A stretch of DNA of 64,000 nt. Source: an uncultured Aquimarina sp. GTDB lineage: Bacteria > Bacteroidota > Bacteroidia > Flavobacteriales > Flavobacteriaceae. This document shows positions 41,708 through 51,131 of this stretch, piece after piece. The DNA lies in the NCBI GenBank assembly GCA_947498815.1, contig CANMLU010000005.1:124001-188000 (forward strand), given 5' to 3'. The position numbers and the translations under genes were made by a program. Positions within the stretch are counted from its first letter, which is position 1, and every line of letters begins with the position of its first letter. The notes under the pieces are model-generated. The model did no database searches and was not told where the DNA came from. It saw only the letters and a list, made by a program, of their open reading frames with translations.

Positions 41708-42460
41708 TTAAACTTCCTTTTCAGTTATTTTAAAATAAGCCGCCAAAAGCATCATTGGTCCCAAAATGATACTGAACAAAAAAGCGCCCAGTACTGAGAA
41801 TTCTTCTTTGGCCAGACTAAATGCGTCAGTAGAAAAAGGATCCGATGTAAACACATCATAAGCCCCTCCGCTAAAAACAAAACAGAGTATCATGTTATAA
41901 ATAAATAGAGCAAAGATGGTTAACAATGCGACTAATAATGTTTTGCCTATTCTATTTTTAGAAAAAGTAACCGCACCCAATAAAAAAGCTGGTTGAATCA
42001 AGAAATAGAACTTAAGAATTTTCCAATATCCTTCAGAAAAAATGGGTAATACATGAATATTTGTATCCGGAAACAAACTGCCGATAACAATAGCAAATTG
42101 TCCCATCAAAAATCCAAATACTGTAAACACAATTGTATAGATTACACATGAAAACAACCAAGCAGCCACTACTCTTTCTAGAGGTGATGCAGGAAGTGAA
42201 AAATAAAAATTATTCGTTTTTTGATTATGTACTTCTTTAAAAACACCAAAAGTGAGTAATACACCTAAAAGAACGAAGGTGAGCGAAAAAACACCAATAA
42301 ACTCACTACTTTTCACCATATGATCCCCTCTTAAACTCACCAATGAACCTATAAATATTAACCCACCCGCTAAGGATAATGCAGTGACTATTGCCCCTTT
42401 TTGCAGTACAATACTCCTGTAGATTAAACTACTTATTCTCTGAATATTAAACTCTTGCAT
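41708..42460 (-). CDS. ABC transporter permease subunit
   Basis: The protein has 250 residues with about six helices (KGAIVTALSLAGGLIFIGSLVSL, FIGVFSLTFVLLGVLLTFGVF, VVAAWLFSCVIYTIVFTVFGFLMG, FYFLIQPAFLLGAVTF, LLVALLTIFALFIYNMILCF, LGAFLFSIILGPMMLLAAYF). The VHNQKTNNFYFSLPASPLERVVAAWL segment is typical of ABC-2-type permeases of small YtrA-regulated systems. It overlaps the ATPase gene by 14 bases and functions with it. It is an exporter-type subunit; the substrate is unknown. Confidence 0.8.
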   Translation of the reverse strand: MQEFNIQRISSLIYRSIVLQKGAIVTALSLAGGLIFIGSLVSLRGDHMVKSSEFIGVFSLTFVLLGVLLTFGVFKEVHNQKTNNFYFSLPASPLERVVAAWLFSCVIYTIVFTVFGFLMGQFAIVIGSLFPDTNIHVLPIFSEGYWKILKFYFLIQPAFLLGAVTFSKNRIGKTLLVALLTIFALFIYNMILCFVFSGGAYDVFTSDPFSTDAFSLAKEEFSVLGAFLFSIILGPMMLLAAYFKITEKEV

Positions 42461-43298
42461 CTTGATAAGTTTTTTTCAACGCATTATTAATCTTGCCCGG
42501 TTCATGTATTACAGCATTAAATAATAGCTCGAGATCTATTTCCGTTTCTTCTTTATCTTTCCGAATAAGCACAGCCTTTCCACCAAATGATGGTTCAGAA
42601 TATAGAATCTGGTTTTCTACTCCACTTTTGGGTCTTCCAAACCATAGATTTTCTGAAACCTTGGATAGTGACTCATCAAATATTACTTTGGATTGCCCAA
42701 GGATTACAACATGGTTTATTAAACTATGCAAATCTCTTACCTGATGTGTTGAAATTATGATACATTTCCCTCCGTCTACAGCTGCAGCCATAATCTTCCT
42801 AAATTGACTTTTTGAGGGAATATCCAACCCATTCGTAGGTTCATCCATAAGGAGCAATCTCGTATTTGCAGCTATTCCAAAGGCTATAAGTACCTTTTTC
42901 TTTTGACCAAACGATAAGGCTGATATCCTTTCTTCTGGAGATAGCTTAAATTCATTTATAAGTTCATAGAATTGTTCCTTGGAAAAATTAGGATAAAAAA
43001 CAGAATTCACTTTTTCATATGTAGAAATTTTTAATCGAGGTAGTTCAAAATCTTCTGGCACTATAAAAACGTCCTGAAGACATGTTACTTTTCTTCTGAA
43101 AGCATCTTCATTCAAAATATGACAATGCCCATTCTTTGGAAAGAGTAAGCCAGCCATTAGTTTTATTAATGTGCTTTTTCCCTCGCCGTTTTCACCAAAC
43201 AAGCCATAAATATTGCCTGCTGCAAAATCTAACGAGATGTTATCAAGTACAATTTTGCTCTTTGGATAATAAAATTTCAAGTTTCTAACTTGTATCAT
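42447..43298 (-). CDS. ABC transporter ATP-binding protein (YtrB-like)
   Basis: The protein has 283 residues. Walker A is GLFGENGEGKSTLIKLMAG; the signature is ISALSFGQKKKVLIAFGIA (a variant of LSGGQ); Walker B is LLLMDEPTNGLDIPSKSQF and the switch His is in CIIISTHQVRDLHSL. The C-terminal 60 residues form a helical tail. It heads the reverse operon ATPase-permease-GntR-GIN-like protein. This order differs from Bacillus, where the GntR gene comes first. Confidence 0.92.
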   Translation of the reverse strand: MIQVRNLKFYYPKSKIVLDNISLDFAAGNIYGLFGENGEGKSTLIKLMAGLLFPKNGHCHILNEDAFRRKVTCLQDVFIVPEDFELPRLKISTYEKVNSVFYPNFSKEQFYELINEFKLSPEERISALSFGQKKKVLIAFGIAANTRLLLMDEPTNGLDIPSKSQFRKIMAAAVDGGKCIIISTHQVRDLHSLINHVVILGQSKVIFDESLSKVSENLWFGRPKSGVENQILYSEPSFGGKAVLIRKDKEETEIDLELLFNAVIHEPGKINNALKKTYQDARV

Positions 43299-43340
43299 GA
43301 TTAGTGTATTAGTTATCTAGTACACCTCAAAACTAAGTAA

Positions 43341-43553
43341 GTATTTCGAATTAAGCAAATATATTTTGAGAAATGCTTAAAATTAACGGAAGGTAAAATA
43401 GAGGACGATAAGTCTAAGCTTATGGCTTTTGTTCGATTTACAGACAAAAAAGGGAATGTGATTTCTAACACTGCATTTGACAATGGTAATGAAATAAAAT
43501 GGATTCCCGGTACGAAAGCAACAGTGTTTTGCACAACACATAACGCCGATTAA
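43341..43553 (+). pseudogene. Orphan C-terminal gene fragment
   Basis: The plus-strand frame from about 43341 to the TAA at 43551-43553 has coding-quality composition: KQIYFEKCLKLTEGKIEDDK, MAFVRFTDKKGNVISNTAF, then IKWIPGTKATVFCTTHNAD. No start codon exists at its left end, and a stop lies just before. The first ATG is at 43422 (43 residues). It looks like the 3' end of a gene whose 5' part was deleted when the ABC operon region was built. The family is unknown to me. Confidence 0.4.
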
Positions 43554-43569
43554 AAGCTGTAATATTCTA

Positions 43570-43613
43570 AAAAAACAAGGGCAATTGTTAAGATTAACAA
43601 TTGCCCTTGTTCG
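43570..43613. terminator. Strong bidirectional terminator
   Basis: A 17-base stem ACAAGGGCAATTGTTAA (43575-43591) pairs with its complement at 43594-43610, with A/T-rich ends on both sides. It separates the plus-strand fragment from the reverse E2 gene. Confidence 0.85.
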
Positions 43614-43633
43614 TATCTTAAGGTTATTTATAC

Positions 43634-44965
43634 CTAAAACTCTCGATTCACATCAAAAGCTTCAAGATAATCTTTTACGCGTTGCACAAACTGACCTCCC
43701 AATGCTCCATTCACAACTCTATGATCATAAGAATGTGATAAGAACATTTTGTATCGAATACCAATGAAATCTCCATCTGGAGTTTCGATCACCGCAGGTA
43801 CTTTTCTTATAGCTCCCAGCGCCAAAATCGCAACCTGAGGTTGGTTAATAATAGGTGTACCCATAATACTACCAAATGTTCCCACATTGGTCACTGTATA
43901 CGTACCGCCTTGGATATCATCTGGTTTAAGTGCATTAGTACGAGCACGACCAGCAAGATCATTCACCGCTTTGGTCATACCTACCAAATTTAATTGATCT
44001 GCATTTTTTATAACGGGTACAATCAAATTACCATCTGCTAAGGCCGCTGCCATACCCAGGTTTATATTTTTCTTTTTGATTACCGTATCTCCGGATACAG
44101 AAATATTAATCATCGGGAAATCTCGAATAGCTTTTGCAACAGCTTCCATAAAAATTGGAGTAAATGTAAGATTCTCTCCTTCTCTTTTCATGAAATCCGT
44201 TTTTACTTTCTTTCTCCAATTCCAGATATTAGTAACATCTGCTTCAATAAACGACTGCACATGAGCCGAAGTCTGAACAGACTCTACCATATGATGAGCA
44301 ATTAATTTGCCCATTCTGGTCATTTCAATAATTTCATCTTCTCCAGATGCTACCACAGGTGCAGCTTTTGGAGTTTCTTGCTTTTTAACTGGAACTGTGG
44401 TCTGGGCAACCTTAACCTCTTGAACAGCAGGTTGAGCTTCAACTTTACCGTTTTTACGATCTTCTACAAACTGTAAAATATCATTTTTGGTTACTCGACC
44501 ATCTTTACCTGTTCCTGACAAAGCTTCAAGTTCGGTAAGAGACACTCCTTCTGCCGTTGCTATATTTTTAACCAAAGGAGAATAAAATTTACTCCCTTCA
44601 GAAAAATCAACAGCTCCGCTTGCCACGGTTTCTGCAACCTGAGTCTCAATAACCGCTGCTGCTTCAGGTATTTTTTCTACTTCAACTACTGTTTCCTCTG
44701 GACTAGACACCGGGTCACCTTCACCATCGGTTTCAATAATTGCAATTGTTTGACCGACTTGAACAACATCATCTACTTCGAAAAGCTTTTCTAACAACAC
44801 TCCTTCTACTTCACTCGGCACTTCACTATCCACCTTATCTGTTGCTATTTCGACAACCGCATCGTCTAATTCGATAGTATCTCCAACTTCTTTTAACCAA
44901 GTTGTTATTGTTGCTTCTGCAACACTCTCACCCATCTTTGGAAGTTTAAGCTCAAATTTTGCCAT
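43634..44965 (-). CDS. 2-oxo acid dehydrogenase E2 (dihydrolipoamide acyltransferase)
   Basis: The start at 44965 (MAKFELKLPKMGESVAEATI) gives 443 residues; four extra upstream codons are unlikely. The lipoyl domain has the lipoylated Lys in IATDKVDSEVPS; a Glu/Pro-rich linker follows; the E3/E1-binding domain is FYSPLVKNIATAEGVSLTEL to GKDGRVTKNDIL; the catalytic domain ends with SHSYDHRVVNGALGG. This motif has Asn where many E2s have Asp (HRxxDG), worth checking. It is probably the branched-chain or general 2-oxo acid complex E2; the E1 genes are not adjacent. Confidence 0.88.
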   Translation of the reverse strand: MAKFELKLPKMGESVAEATITTWLKEVGDTIELDDAVVEIATDKVDSEVPSEVEGVLLEKLFEVDDVVQVGQTIAIIETDGEGDPVSSPEETVVEVEKIPEAAAVIETQVAETVASGAVDFSEGSKFYSPLVKNIATAEGVSLTELEALSGTGKDGRVTKNDILQFVEDRKNGKVEAQPAVQEVKVAQTTVPVKKQETPKAAPVVASGEDEIIEMTRMGKLIAHHMVESVQTSAHVQSFIEADVTNIWNWRKKVKTDFMKREGENLTFTPIFMEAVAKAIRDFPMINISVSGDTVIKKKNINLGMAAALADGNLIVPVIKNADQLNLVGMTKAVNDLAGRARTNALKPDDIQGGTYTVTNVGTFGSIMGTPIINQPQVAILALGAIRKVPAVIETPDGDFIGIRYKMFLSHSYDHRVVNGALGGQFVQRVKDYLEAFDVNREF

Positions 44966-45125
44966 ATTCTTAATCAAAAGTGTTTATACGTTAATTTTTT
45001 TGCGAATTTAATTAAAATTAAGCTTTAATATTATTTTTTCTTTATTAAAGTTTATTTAAAATAATTGTTCCCGCCACAATGTATCATTCATGAAACATTC
45101 AGAAACTTCAAAATCAGATCATAAA

Positions 45126-45746
45126 TTATGAACTTTTTAATGCATTCTCAAAAGGAATTCTATTAATGATACTCCTACCCAGAGTGACTTCGTCTGCATA
45201 TTCAAGCTCATCATTAACTCCAATTCCTCGAGCAATTGTAGATGTTTTTACGGTTATGCCGTCCAACTGTTTATAGATATAAAAATTGGTCGTATCCCCC
45301 TCCATTGTAGCACTAAGCGCAAATATTAATTCTCTTACCTCTCCCGATTTTACCTTTTCTATCAGAGAACCAATATTCAAATCCTGTGGTCCGATACCGT
45401 CTAGAGGACTTATTTTCCCTCCTAACACGTGATATAAACCTCTGTATTGACCTGTACTCTCAATTGCCATAACATCTCTTATATCCTCTACAACACAAAC
45501 AATATCCTGTACTCGATTATGACTACCACAAATATCACATATATCAACATCACTAATACTATGGCATTTCTTACAAAACTTTATCTCGCTACGCAATTTA
45601 CCTAATGCACTTACCAAATGCTCTGTTTGAGTAGATGGCTGCCTCAATAAATGCAGTACCAATCGCAATGCCGTTCGTTTCCCTATCCCCGGCAGTTGAG
45701 ACATTTCATAAACCGCATTTTCTAATAATTTTGACGAAAATTCCAT
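45126..45746 (-). CDS. recR: Recombination protein RecR
   Basis: The protein has 206 residues, full length. The N-terminal helix-hairpin-helix is [19 protein letters not shown]; the zinc finger is [16 protein letters not shown]; the Toprim domain has [37 protein letters not shown] and the family's [19 protein letters not shown]. RecR acts with RecO and RecF in loading RecA at gaps. A small plus-strand membrane-protein gene starts 108 bases away. Confidence 0.96.
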   Translation of the reverse strand: MEFSSKLLENAVYEMSQLPGIGKRTALRLVLHLLRQPSTQTEHLVSALGKLRSEIKFCKKCHSISDVDICDICGSHNRVQDIVCVVEDIRDVMAIESTGQYRGLYHVLGGKISPLDGIGPQDLNIGSLIEKVKSGEVRELIFALSATMEGDTTNFYIYKQLDGITVKTSTIARGIGVNDELEYADEVTLGRSIINRIPFENALKSS

Positions 45747-45854
45747 AGCGCAACAAATTTAGTGTTTTTAATGAAGATCACTTTATAAATACCTAAGTAA
45801 TCCTGCTATACAATTAAAAGCATTTTTCTACTTTTACTCTAAAAGTAAATAATA

Positions 45855-46022
45855 ATGTTCAATTCTCTTTCAGAAGAAACTCAACTTATTCTGCTCGTTA
45901 TAGGAATTGCAATCTTATTTGTTTTGGTTTCATGGAATTACAAACGAAATAGAGACAAATTATACGATCGCAATAAACGTAACTTCAGGAAAAACTATCA
46001 TAAAAAGAAAAAAAGGAAGTAA
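45855..46022 (+). CDS. Small basic membrane protein (55 aa)
   Basis: ATG 45855 to TAA 46020-46022, 55 residues. One hydrophobic helix (LILLVIGIAILFVLVSW, about 11-27) is followed by a strongly basic tail (NYKRNRDKLYDRNKRNFRKNYHKKKKRK), giving an N-out/C-in single-pass topology. The short gap (19 bases) before the acetyltransferase gene suggests shared transcription. I do not recognise a family, but the composition and clean frame support a real gene. Confidence 0.6.
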   Translation: MFNSLSEETQLILLVIGIAILFVLVSWNYKRNRDKLYDRNKRNFRKNYHKKKKRK

Positions 46023-46041
46023 CCGCACTAGATAGTCTACA

Positions 46042-46503
46042 ATGAAAGAAGCACATATACGCACAGCAATATCGCATGAAATTGAATGGATAAATGAAAT
46101 GTATCATACCATTGGCTTTGCTCCTTCAAATTTTGAGACAGAGTTTATCATGATTGCCGAGATGAATGGTGAAAAATGTGGATTGGGGAGACTGGTTGAT
46201 ATCGATGACAACAATGTTGAGTTGGGCGGTATTTATGTATTAAAAGAATATAGAGGGTCTGGAATTGCAGAGAAAATAGTATCTCATTTACTAGAAAATA
46301 CAATACAAAATAAAAACATCTGGTGTTTACCGTTTGAGCATTTACAAAATTTTTATTTAAAATTTGATTTTTTAGATCAGAAAGGGAGCGATATCGAAGT
46401 CCCAGGTGCTATAAAATTAAAATATAAGTGGTGCAACCAAAACTATGAGGACAAAGTCATACTATTGGTGAAATGGCAAATCATGACTACGGTCAAAAAT
46501 TAA
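46042..46503 (+). CDS. GNAT-family acetyltransferase
   Basis: The protein has 153 residues. The GNAT core is ELGGIYVLKEYRGSGIAEKIVSHLL, with the acetyl-CoA loop in RGSGIAEKI (motif A, Q/RxxGxG/A), preceded by GEKCGLGRLVDIDD and followed by KNIWCLPFEHLQNFYLKFDF (motif B, with the tyrosine-containing helix). The substrate is unknown. The next gene (cobalamin adenosyltransferase) follows after 15 bases, so they may be co-transcribed. Confidence 0.8.
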   Translation: MKEAHIRTAISHEIEWINEMYHTIGFAPSNFETEFIMIAEMNGEKCGLGRLVDIDDNNVELGGIYVLKEYRGSGIAEKIVSHLLENTIQNKNIWCLPFEHLQNFYLKFDFLDQKGSDIEVPGAIKLKYKWCNQNYEDKVILLVKWQIMTTVKN

Positions 46504-46518
46504 AATACACACAATCCA

Positions 46519-47094
46519 ATGAAAATATACACAAAAACCGGAGATAAAGGAACCACAGCACTATTTGGTGGCACTAGAGTTCCAAAACATCATATACGCA
46601 TCGATAGTTATGGTACAGTAGACGAGTTAAATTCTCATATTGGGTTAATTCGCGATCAAAAGATTGACGAGATGCACAAGAAGGTACTCATCAACATCCA
46701 GGATAAATTGTTTACCGTTGGAGCTGTTTTGGCAACAGATCCAGAAAAGGCTGTTTTAAAAAGTGGACAGAAACGTTTGAATATTGCTACGATTAACACT
46801 CAAGACATTGAACTTCTGGAAAAAGAAATGGACAGGATGAATGAATCTTTACCCCCAATGACAAATTTCGTATTACCTGGAGGTCATCAAACCGTGTCAT
46901 TCTGTCACATTGCACGTTGTGTATGCCGAAGAGCCGAACGTTTGGCCACGGCACTATATGAATTGGAGCCTTTTGAAGAGACTACATTACAGTATTTAAA
47001 CCGACTATCTGACTATCTTTTTGTACTGGCACGAAAGTTGTCCAACGATCTTAAAGCAGATGAAATTAAATGGATTCCTGATAAGAATTCTTAA
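46519..47094 (+). CDS. Cob(I)alamin adenosyltransferase, PduO type
   Basis: The protein has 191 residues. It makes adenosylcobalamin from ATP and reduced cobalamin. Signatures: MKIYTKTGDKGTTALFGGTRVPK (the ATP-binding N-terminus), DSYGTVDELNSHIGL, VLPGGHQTVSFCHIARCVCRRAER and YLNRLSDYLFVLARKL. It is normal length for PduO-type enzymes. MeaB (62159) also belongs to adenosylcobalamin-dependent methylmalonyl-CoA mutase function, although the mutase itself is not in the window. Confidence 0.93.
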   Translation: MKIYTKTGDKGTTALFGGTRVPKHHIRIDSYGTVDELNSHIGLIRDQKIDEMHKKVLINIQDKLFTVGAVLATDPEKAVLKSGQKRLNIATINTQDIELLEKEMDRMNESLPPMTNFVLPGGHQTVSFCHIARCVCRRAERLATALYELEPFEETTLQYLNRLSDYLFVLARKLSNDLKADEIKWIPDKNS

Positions 47095-47178
47095 AAATTT
47101 AAGAGCTGTCGAATTAGTAAAGAAAAACCCTAGAATATAACGTTCTTATAATTATTGTGTAAATAATTAATTTTTTAC

Positions 47179-47208
47179 TTGACTTTTTAAACTAAAAAAT
47201 TATTTTTG
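47179..47208 (+). promoter_or_regulatory. Promoter of the DUF2795 gene
   Basis: TTG (47179-47181), 19 bases, then TATTTTTG (47201-47208) is a full match to the Bacteroidota consensus TTG-N17-23-TAnnTTTG. Transcription should start about 47215, some 16 bases before the ATG at 47231. Confidence 0.7.
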
Positions 47209-47230
47209 CAAAAAATAAACCAGTAAACAT

Positions 47231-47452
47231 ATGTATTGGACTTTAGAATTAGCATCCTATTTAAGTGATGCGCCTTGGCCAGCTACAAAAGACGAGTTAA
47301 TAGATTATGCAATTCGTACTGGAGCACCCCTGGAGGTTGTAGAAAATCTACAATCAATTGAAGATGAAGGAGATTCATATGATTCAATAGATGAAATATG
47401 GCCTGATTATCCTACTGACGAAGACTATCTTTGGAATGAGGATGAATATTAA
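47231..47452 (+). CDS. DUF2795 small acidic protein
   Basis: The protein has 73 residues. LELASYLSDAPWPATKDELIDYAIRTGAPLEVVENLQ is the DUF2795 core; the tail is very acidic with WPDYPTDEDYLWNEDEY. It is a conserved small protein in Bacteroidota of unknown function, commonly highly expressed. Its strong promoter (47179-47208) and own terminator (47475-47499) make it a single-gene unit just before secA. Confidence 0.88.
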   Translation: MYWTLELASYLSDAPWPATKDELIDYAIRTGAPLEVVENLQSIEDEGDSYDSIDEIWPDYPTDEDYLWNEDEY

Positions 47453-47474
47453 AAAAACATTTAAATAGTATTAA

Positions 47475-47499
47475 AAGTCTCGCAAGAGGCTTTTTTTTT
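47475..47499 (+). terminator. Rho-independent terminator
   Basis: AGTCTC (47476-47481) pairs with GAGGCT (47486-47491, with a G-U pair) around a GCAA-like loop and is followed by a T9 run. It ends the DUF2795 transcript. Confidence 0.75.
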
Positions 47500-47504
47500 G
47501 CGTA

Positions 47505-47533
47505 AATTGAGCAGCTTTTGACGGTGCTCAATT
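47505..47533. other. Hairpin in the secA upstream region
   Basis: AATTGAGCA (47505-47513) pairs perfectly with TGCTCAATT (47525-47533) around an 11-base loop. It lies 150 bases before secA and 6 bases after the T run of the previous terminator. No T tract follows, so the role is unclear (leader structure or repeat). Confidence 0.35.
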
Positions 47534-47685
47534 ATCAAAGTATTGTATAATATGACCTTTTACGGTCCTGAGATCGAAATAGATCCCGAATATTGGGGTT
47601 TAATCTGGATTTTACCTTTAAATAGGTTCAAACAGTTAATTTCTTTTTGAAATTAAATCTCATTAAAAACACATAACCATAAATT

Positions 47686-50600
47686 ATGGGAATTTTAGAT
47701 TCTGTATTAAAAGTATTTGTTGGAGATAAATCCAAAAAAGATATAAAAGAAATTCAGCCAAAGGTTGAACTCATAAAACAAGTAGAAAGTTCTGTTCAAG
47801 GACTTTCTAATGATGAGCTTCGTGGAAAAACTATTGAATTTAAAAATAGAATAAATGAAGCCCGTTCTGAAATTAATACCAAAATCGAAAAGCTTGAAGA
47901 AGAAGCTAATGCTACAGAAGATATCGACAGAAAAGAAGACATCTATAGCGAAATAGATGCTTTGAAAGAAGAAGCTTATCAAACCACAGAGCAGGCATTA
48001 AATGAAATTCTTCCAGAAGCCTTTGCTGTCATAAAGGAAACCGCAACGCGTTTTACCAACAATGAATCTATAGAAGTTACTGCTTCGGCTTATGATCGTG
48101 AGCTCTCTGGAACCAGAGAACATATCACATTAGATGGAGATAGAGCAATTTGGTCTACAAGTTGGGATGCAGCAGGTAAAGAAGTAAAATGGGATATGAT
48201 ACACTATGACGTTCAGCTTGTTGGAGGTATCGCATTGCATGAAGGAAAGGTAGCAGAGATGCAAACGGGTGAAGGTAAAACATTGGTAGCTACACTTCCT
48301 GTATATCTTAATGCATTATCAGGTAATGGAGTGCATTTGGTTACAGTAAATGATTATCTGGCTCGTCGTGATAGTGAGTGGATGGCGCCGATATTCCAAT
48401 TTCATGGCCTTACAGTAGACTGTATTGATAATCACAGGCCAAATTCCGCAGAACGTAGAGCAGCATACAATGCCGATATTACTTATGGTACTAATAATGA
48501 ATTTGGTTTTGACTATTTGCGTGATAACATGTCTCACTCTCCAGAAGATTTGGTACAAAGACCTCATAATTATGCTATTATTGATGAGGTGGATTCGGTA
48601 TTAATTGATGACGCACGTACACCATTAATCATCTCTGGACCAATTCCAAAGGGTGATATACACGAGTTTGACGAGTTAAAACCAAAAATTGCAGATATTG
48701 TTTCTGTTCAACAAAAATATCTAACAACTGTTCTGGCCGAAGCCAAAAAATTAATCAAAGAAGGAGATACCAAGGAAGGCGGATTCAAATTATTGCAGGT
48801 ATATCGAGGGATCCCAAAAAACAAAGCACTGATTAAGTTTTTGAGTGAAGAAGGTGTAAAGCTACTGCTTCAAAAGACGGAAAATTTCTATATGCAAGAC
48901 AACAACCGCGAAATGCATAAAATTGATGCGGACTTGTATTATGTAATTGAAGAAAAAAATAACCAAATAGATCTTACTGATAAAGGTGTAGATTACCTTT
49001 CCGGTAAAGATGACCCAGATTTCTTTGTATTACCACAGATTGGTATGGAAATCGCCAAAATTGAAGATCAAGGATTATCTAAAGAAGATGAAGCAGAAAA
49101 GAAAGAAGAGCTTTTTAGAGATTATAGCGTAAAAAGTGAACGTATACACACAATGCGTCAATTACTAAAAGCATACTCCTTATTTGAAAAAGATGTTGAA
49201 TATGTAGTGATGGATAATAAGGTAAAAATCGTTGACGAACAAACTGGTCGTATTATGGACGGTCGTCGTTATAGCGATGGACTGCACCAGGCAATCGAAG
49301 CCAAAGAAAATGTAAAGATTGAGGATGCTACACAGACCTTTGCTACTGTAACGTTACAGAATTACTTCCGTATGTACGGAAAATTATCTGGTATGACCGG
49401 TACAGCAGTCACAGAAGCTGGTGAACTTTGGGAAATCTACAAATTGGACGTAGTAGAAATCCCTACCAACAGACCTATTGCCAGGCATGATAAAGAAGAT
49501 TTAGTATATAAAACTAAGCGAGAAAAATATAATGCAGTTATTGATCAAGTAACAGACTTATCAAAAGCAGGAAGGCCAGTTCTTATTGGTACTACATCTG
49601 TTGAGATTTCTGAATTACTAGGACGTATGCTTACCATACGTAAAGTACCTCATAATGTACTGAATGCAAAACTGCATAAGAAAGAAGCGGATATTGTAGC
49701 CGAAGCGGGTAATGCCGGTATAGTTACTATTGCCACCAATATGGCAGGTCGTGGTACCGATATCAAACTATCCGATGAAGTAAAGGCCGCTGGTGGTCTT
49801 GCCATTGTAGGTACCGAACGTCATGATTCTCGTCGTGTTGACAGACAGTTACGTGGTCGTGCCGGTAGACAAGGAGATCCAGGAAGCTCACAATTTTATG
49901 TATCTCTTGAAGATAACCTAATGCGTCTTTTTGGATCAGAACGTATCGCTAAGATGATGGATAGAATGGGACTTAAAGAAGGGGAAGTGATTCAACATTC
50001 TATGATCTCCAAATCGATCGAGAGAGCCCAGAAAAAAGTTGAAGAAAATAACTTTGGTGTGCGTAAACGATTATTGGAATACGATGATGTAATGAACGCA
50101 CAACGTGAAGTGGTATACAAAAGACGTTACCATGCCCTATTCGGAGAACGTTTACGCGTTGATATCGCCAATATGATCTATGATACTGCCGAAGTAATCA
50201 CAGAAAGTAATAAATTGACTCAAGACTTTAAGAATTTTGAATTTGAACTGATTCGCTACTTTTCAATGAGTAGTCCAATTACTGAAGAAGAGTTTGAGAA
50301 AATGGATGCTCAAAAAATTGCAGGAGAAGTTTATAAAGCATCATATGAGCATTATCAAGATAAGATGAAACGCAATGCCGAAGCTGCGTACCCTGTAATC
50401 AAACAAGTTTATGAAGATCCATCTAGTAAGTATGAAAGAATTTTGGTTCCTTTTACAGATGGTGTAAAAAGTTTAAATGTTGCTACCAACCTTGAGCAGG
50501 CATATAAAACTGAAGGTAAACAGTTAATCACCGATTTTGAAAAAAACATTACACTTGCTATTATCGATGATGCCTGGAAAACACATCTACGTAAAATGGA

Positions 50601-51042
50601 TGAGTTAAAGCAAAGTGTACAATTAGCAGTTCATGAACAAAAAGATCCGCTTTTAATCTATAAATTTGAAGCTTTTGAATTATTTAAAGCCATGATAGAA
50701 GAGGTAAATAAAGATGTAATCTCTTTCTTGTTTAAAGGAGAGCTACCAACAGGTAACACTCAAGATATTTCGGAAGCTAGACAAGTACGTAGAAAAGAAA
50801 AATTAGAAACTTCGAAAGAAGAAATCCCAAATATGGATGAACGTGCTGCACAAAGCAGAGCTGCGGGGGATACTCAAGGACGTCCTCAAGTAACTGAAAC
50901 TATAGTTCGCGAACAGCCAAAAATTGGACGTAATGATAAAGTTACGATCAAGCACGTAATGAGTGGTGAAAACAAAACCATGAAATACAAACAAGCCATC
51001 CCACTACTTCAAAAAGGTGAATGGGTACTTATAAATGATTAA
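47686..51042 (+). CDS. secA: Preprotein translocase ATPase SecA
   Basis: The protein has 1118 residues, the enlarged Bacteroidota form with insertions. The DEAD motor shows HEGKVAEMQTGEGKTLVATLP (Walker A), IIDEVDSVLIDDARTPLIISGP (Walker B/DEAD region), the second nucleotide-binding domain GIVTIATNMAGRGTDIKL, and RQLRGRAGRQGDPGSSQFYVSL. The C-terminus ends KYKQAIPLLQKGEWVLIND and lacks the zinc-binding SEC-C tail (CxCGSGKKYKxCC) of proteobacteria. It is essential for Sec export. The gene has its own leader and a strong terminator after it (51132-51175). Confidence 0.97.
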   Translation: MGILDSVLKVFVGDKSKKDIKEIQPKVELIKQVESSVQGLSNDELRGKTIEFKNRINEARSEINTKIEKLEEEANATEDIDRKEDIYSEIDALKEEAYQTTEQALNEILPEAFAVIKETATRFTNNESIEVTASAYDRELSGTREHITLDGDRAIWSTSWDAAGKEVKWDMIHYDVQLVGGIALHEGKVAEMQTGEGKTLVATLPVYLNALSGNGVHLVTVNDYLARRDSEWMAPIFQFHGLTVDCIDNHRPNSAERRAAYNADITYGTNNEFGFDYLRDNMSHSPEDLVQRPHNYAIIDEVDSVLIDDARTPLIISGPIPKGDIHEFDELKPKIADIVSVQQKYLTTVLAEAKKLIKEGDTKEGGFKLLQVYRGIPKNKALIKFLSEEGVKLLLQKTENFYMQDNNREMHKIDADLYYVIEEKNNQIDLTDKGVDYLSGKDDPDFFVLPQIGMEIAKIEDQGLSKEDEAEKKEELFRDYSVKSERIHTMRQLLKAYSLFEKDVEYVVMDNKVKIVDEQTGRIMDGRRYSDGLHQAIEAKENVKIEDATQTFATVTLQNYFRMYGKLSGMTGTAVTEAGELWEIYKLDVVEIPTNRPIARHDKEDLVYKTKREKYNAVIDQVTDLSKAGRPVLIGTTSVEISELLGRMLTIRKVPHNVLNAKLHKKEADIVAEAGNAGIVTIATNMAGRGTDIKLSDEVKAAGGLAIVGTERHDSRRVDRQLRGRAGRQGDPGSSQFYVSLEDNLMRLFGSERIAKMMDRMGLKEGEVIQHSMISKSIERAQKKVEENNFGVRKRLLEYDDVMNAQREVVYKRRYHALFGERLRVDIANMIYDTAEVITESNKLTQDFKNFEFELIRYFSMSSPITEEEFEKMDAQKIAGEVYKASYEHYQDKMKRNAEAAYPVIKQVYEDPSSKYERILVPFTDGVKSLNVATNLEQAYKTEGKQLITDFEKNITLAIIDDAWKTHLRKMDELKQSVQLAVHEQKDPLLIYKFEAFELFKAMIEEVNKDVISFLFKGELPTGNTQDISEARQVRRKEKLETSKEEIPNMDERAAQSRAAGDTQGRPQVTETIVREQPKIGRNDKVTIKHVMSGENKTMKYKQAIPLLQKGEWVLIND

Positions 51043-51131
51043 CAATAATGGTGCAAAAATAAGCACACAAAAGACATCCTATCATACATATTCATCAAAA
51101 GTTAATTTGATACTGATACTGCTGGGTAATT

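Noticed and set aside
46042-47094. Cobalamin riboswitch before the adenosyltransferase gene
   Set aside because: The gap is only 15 bases and no B12-box-like sequence was seen; the gene is likely read with the acetyltransferase.
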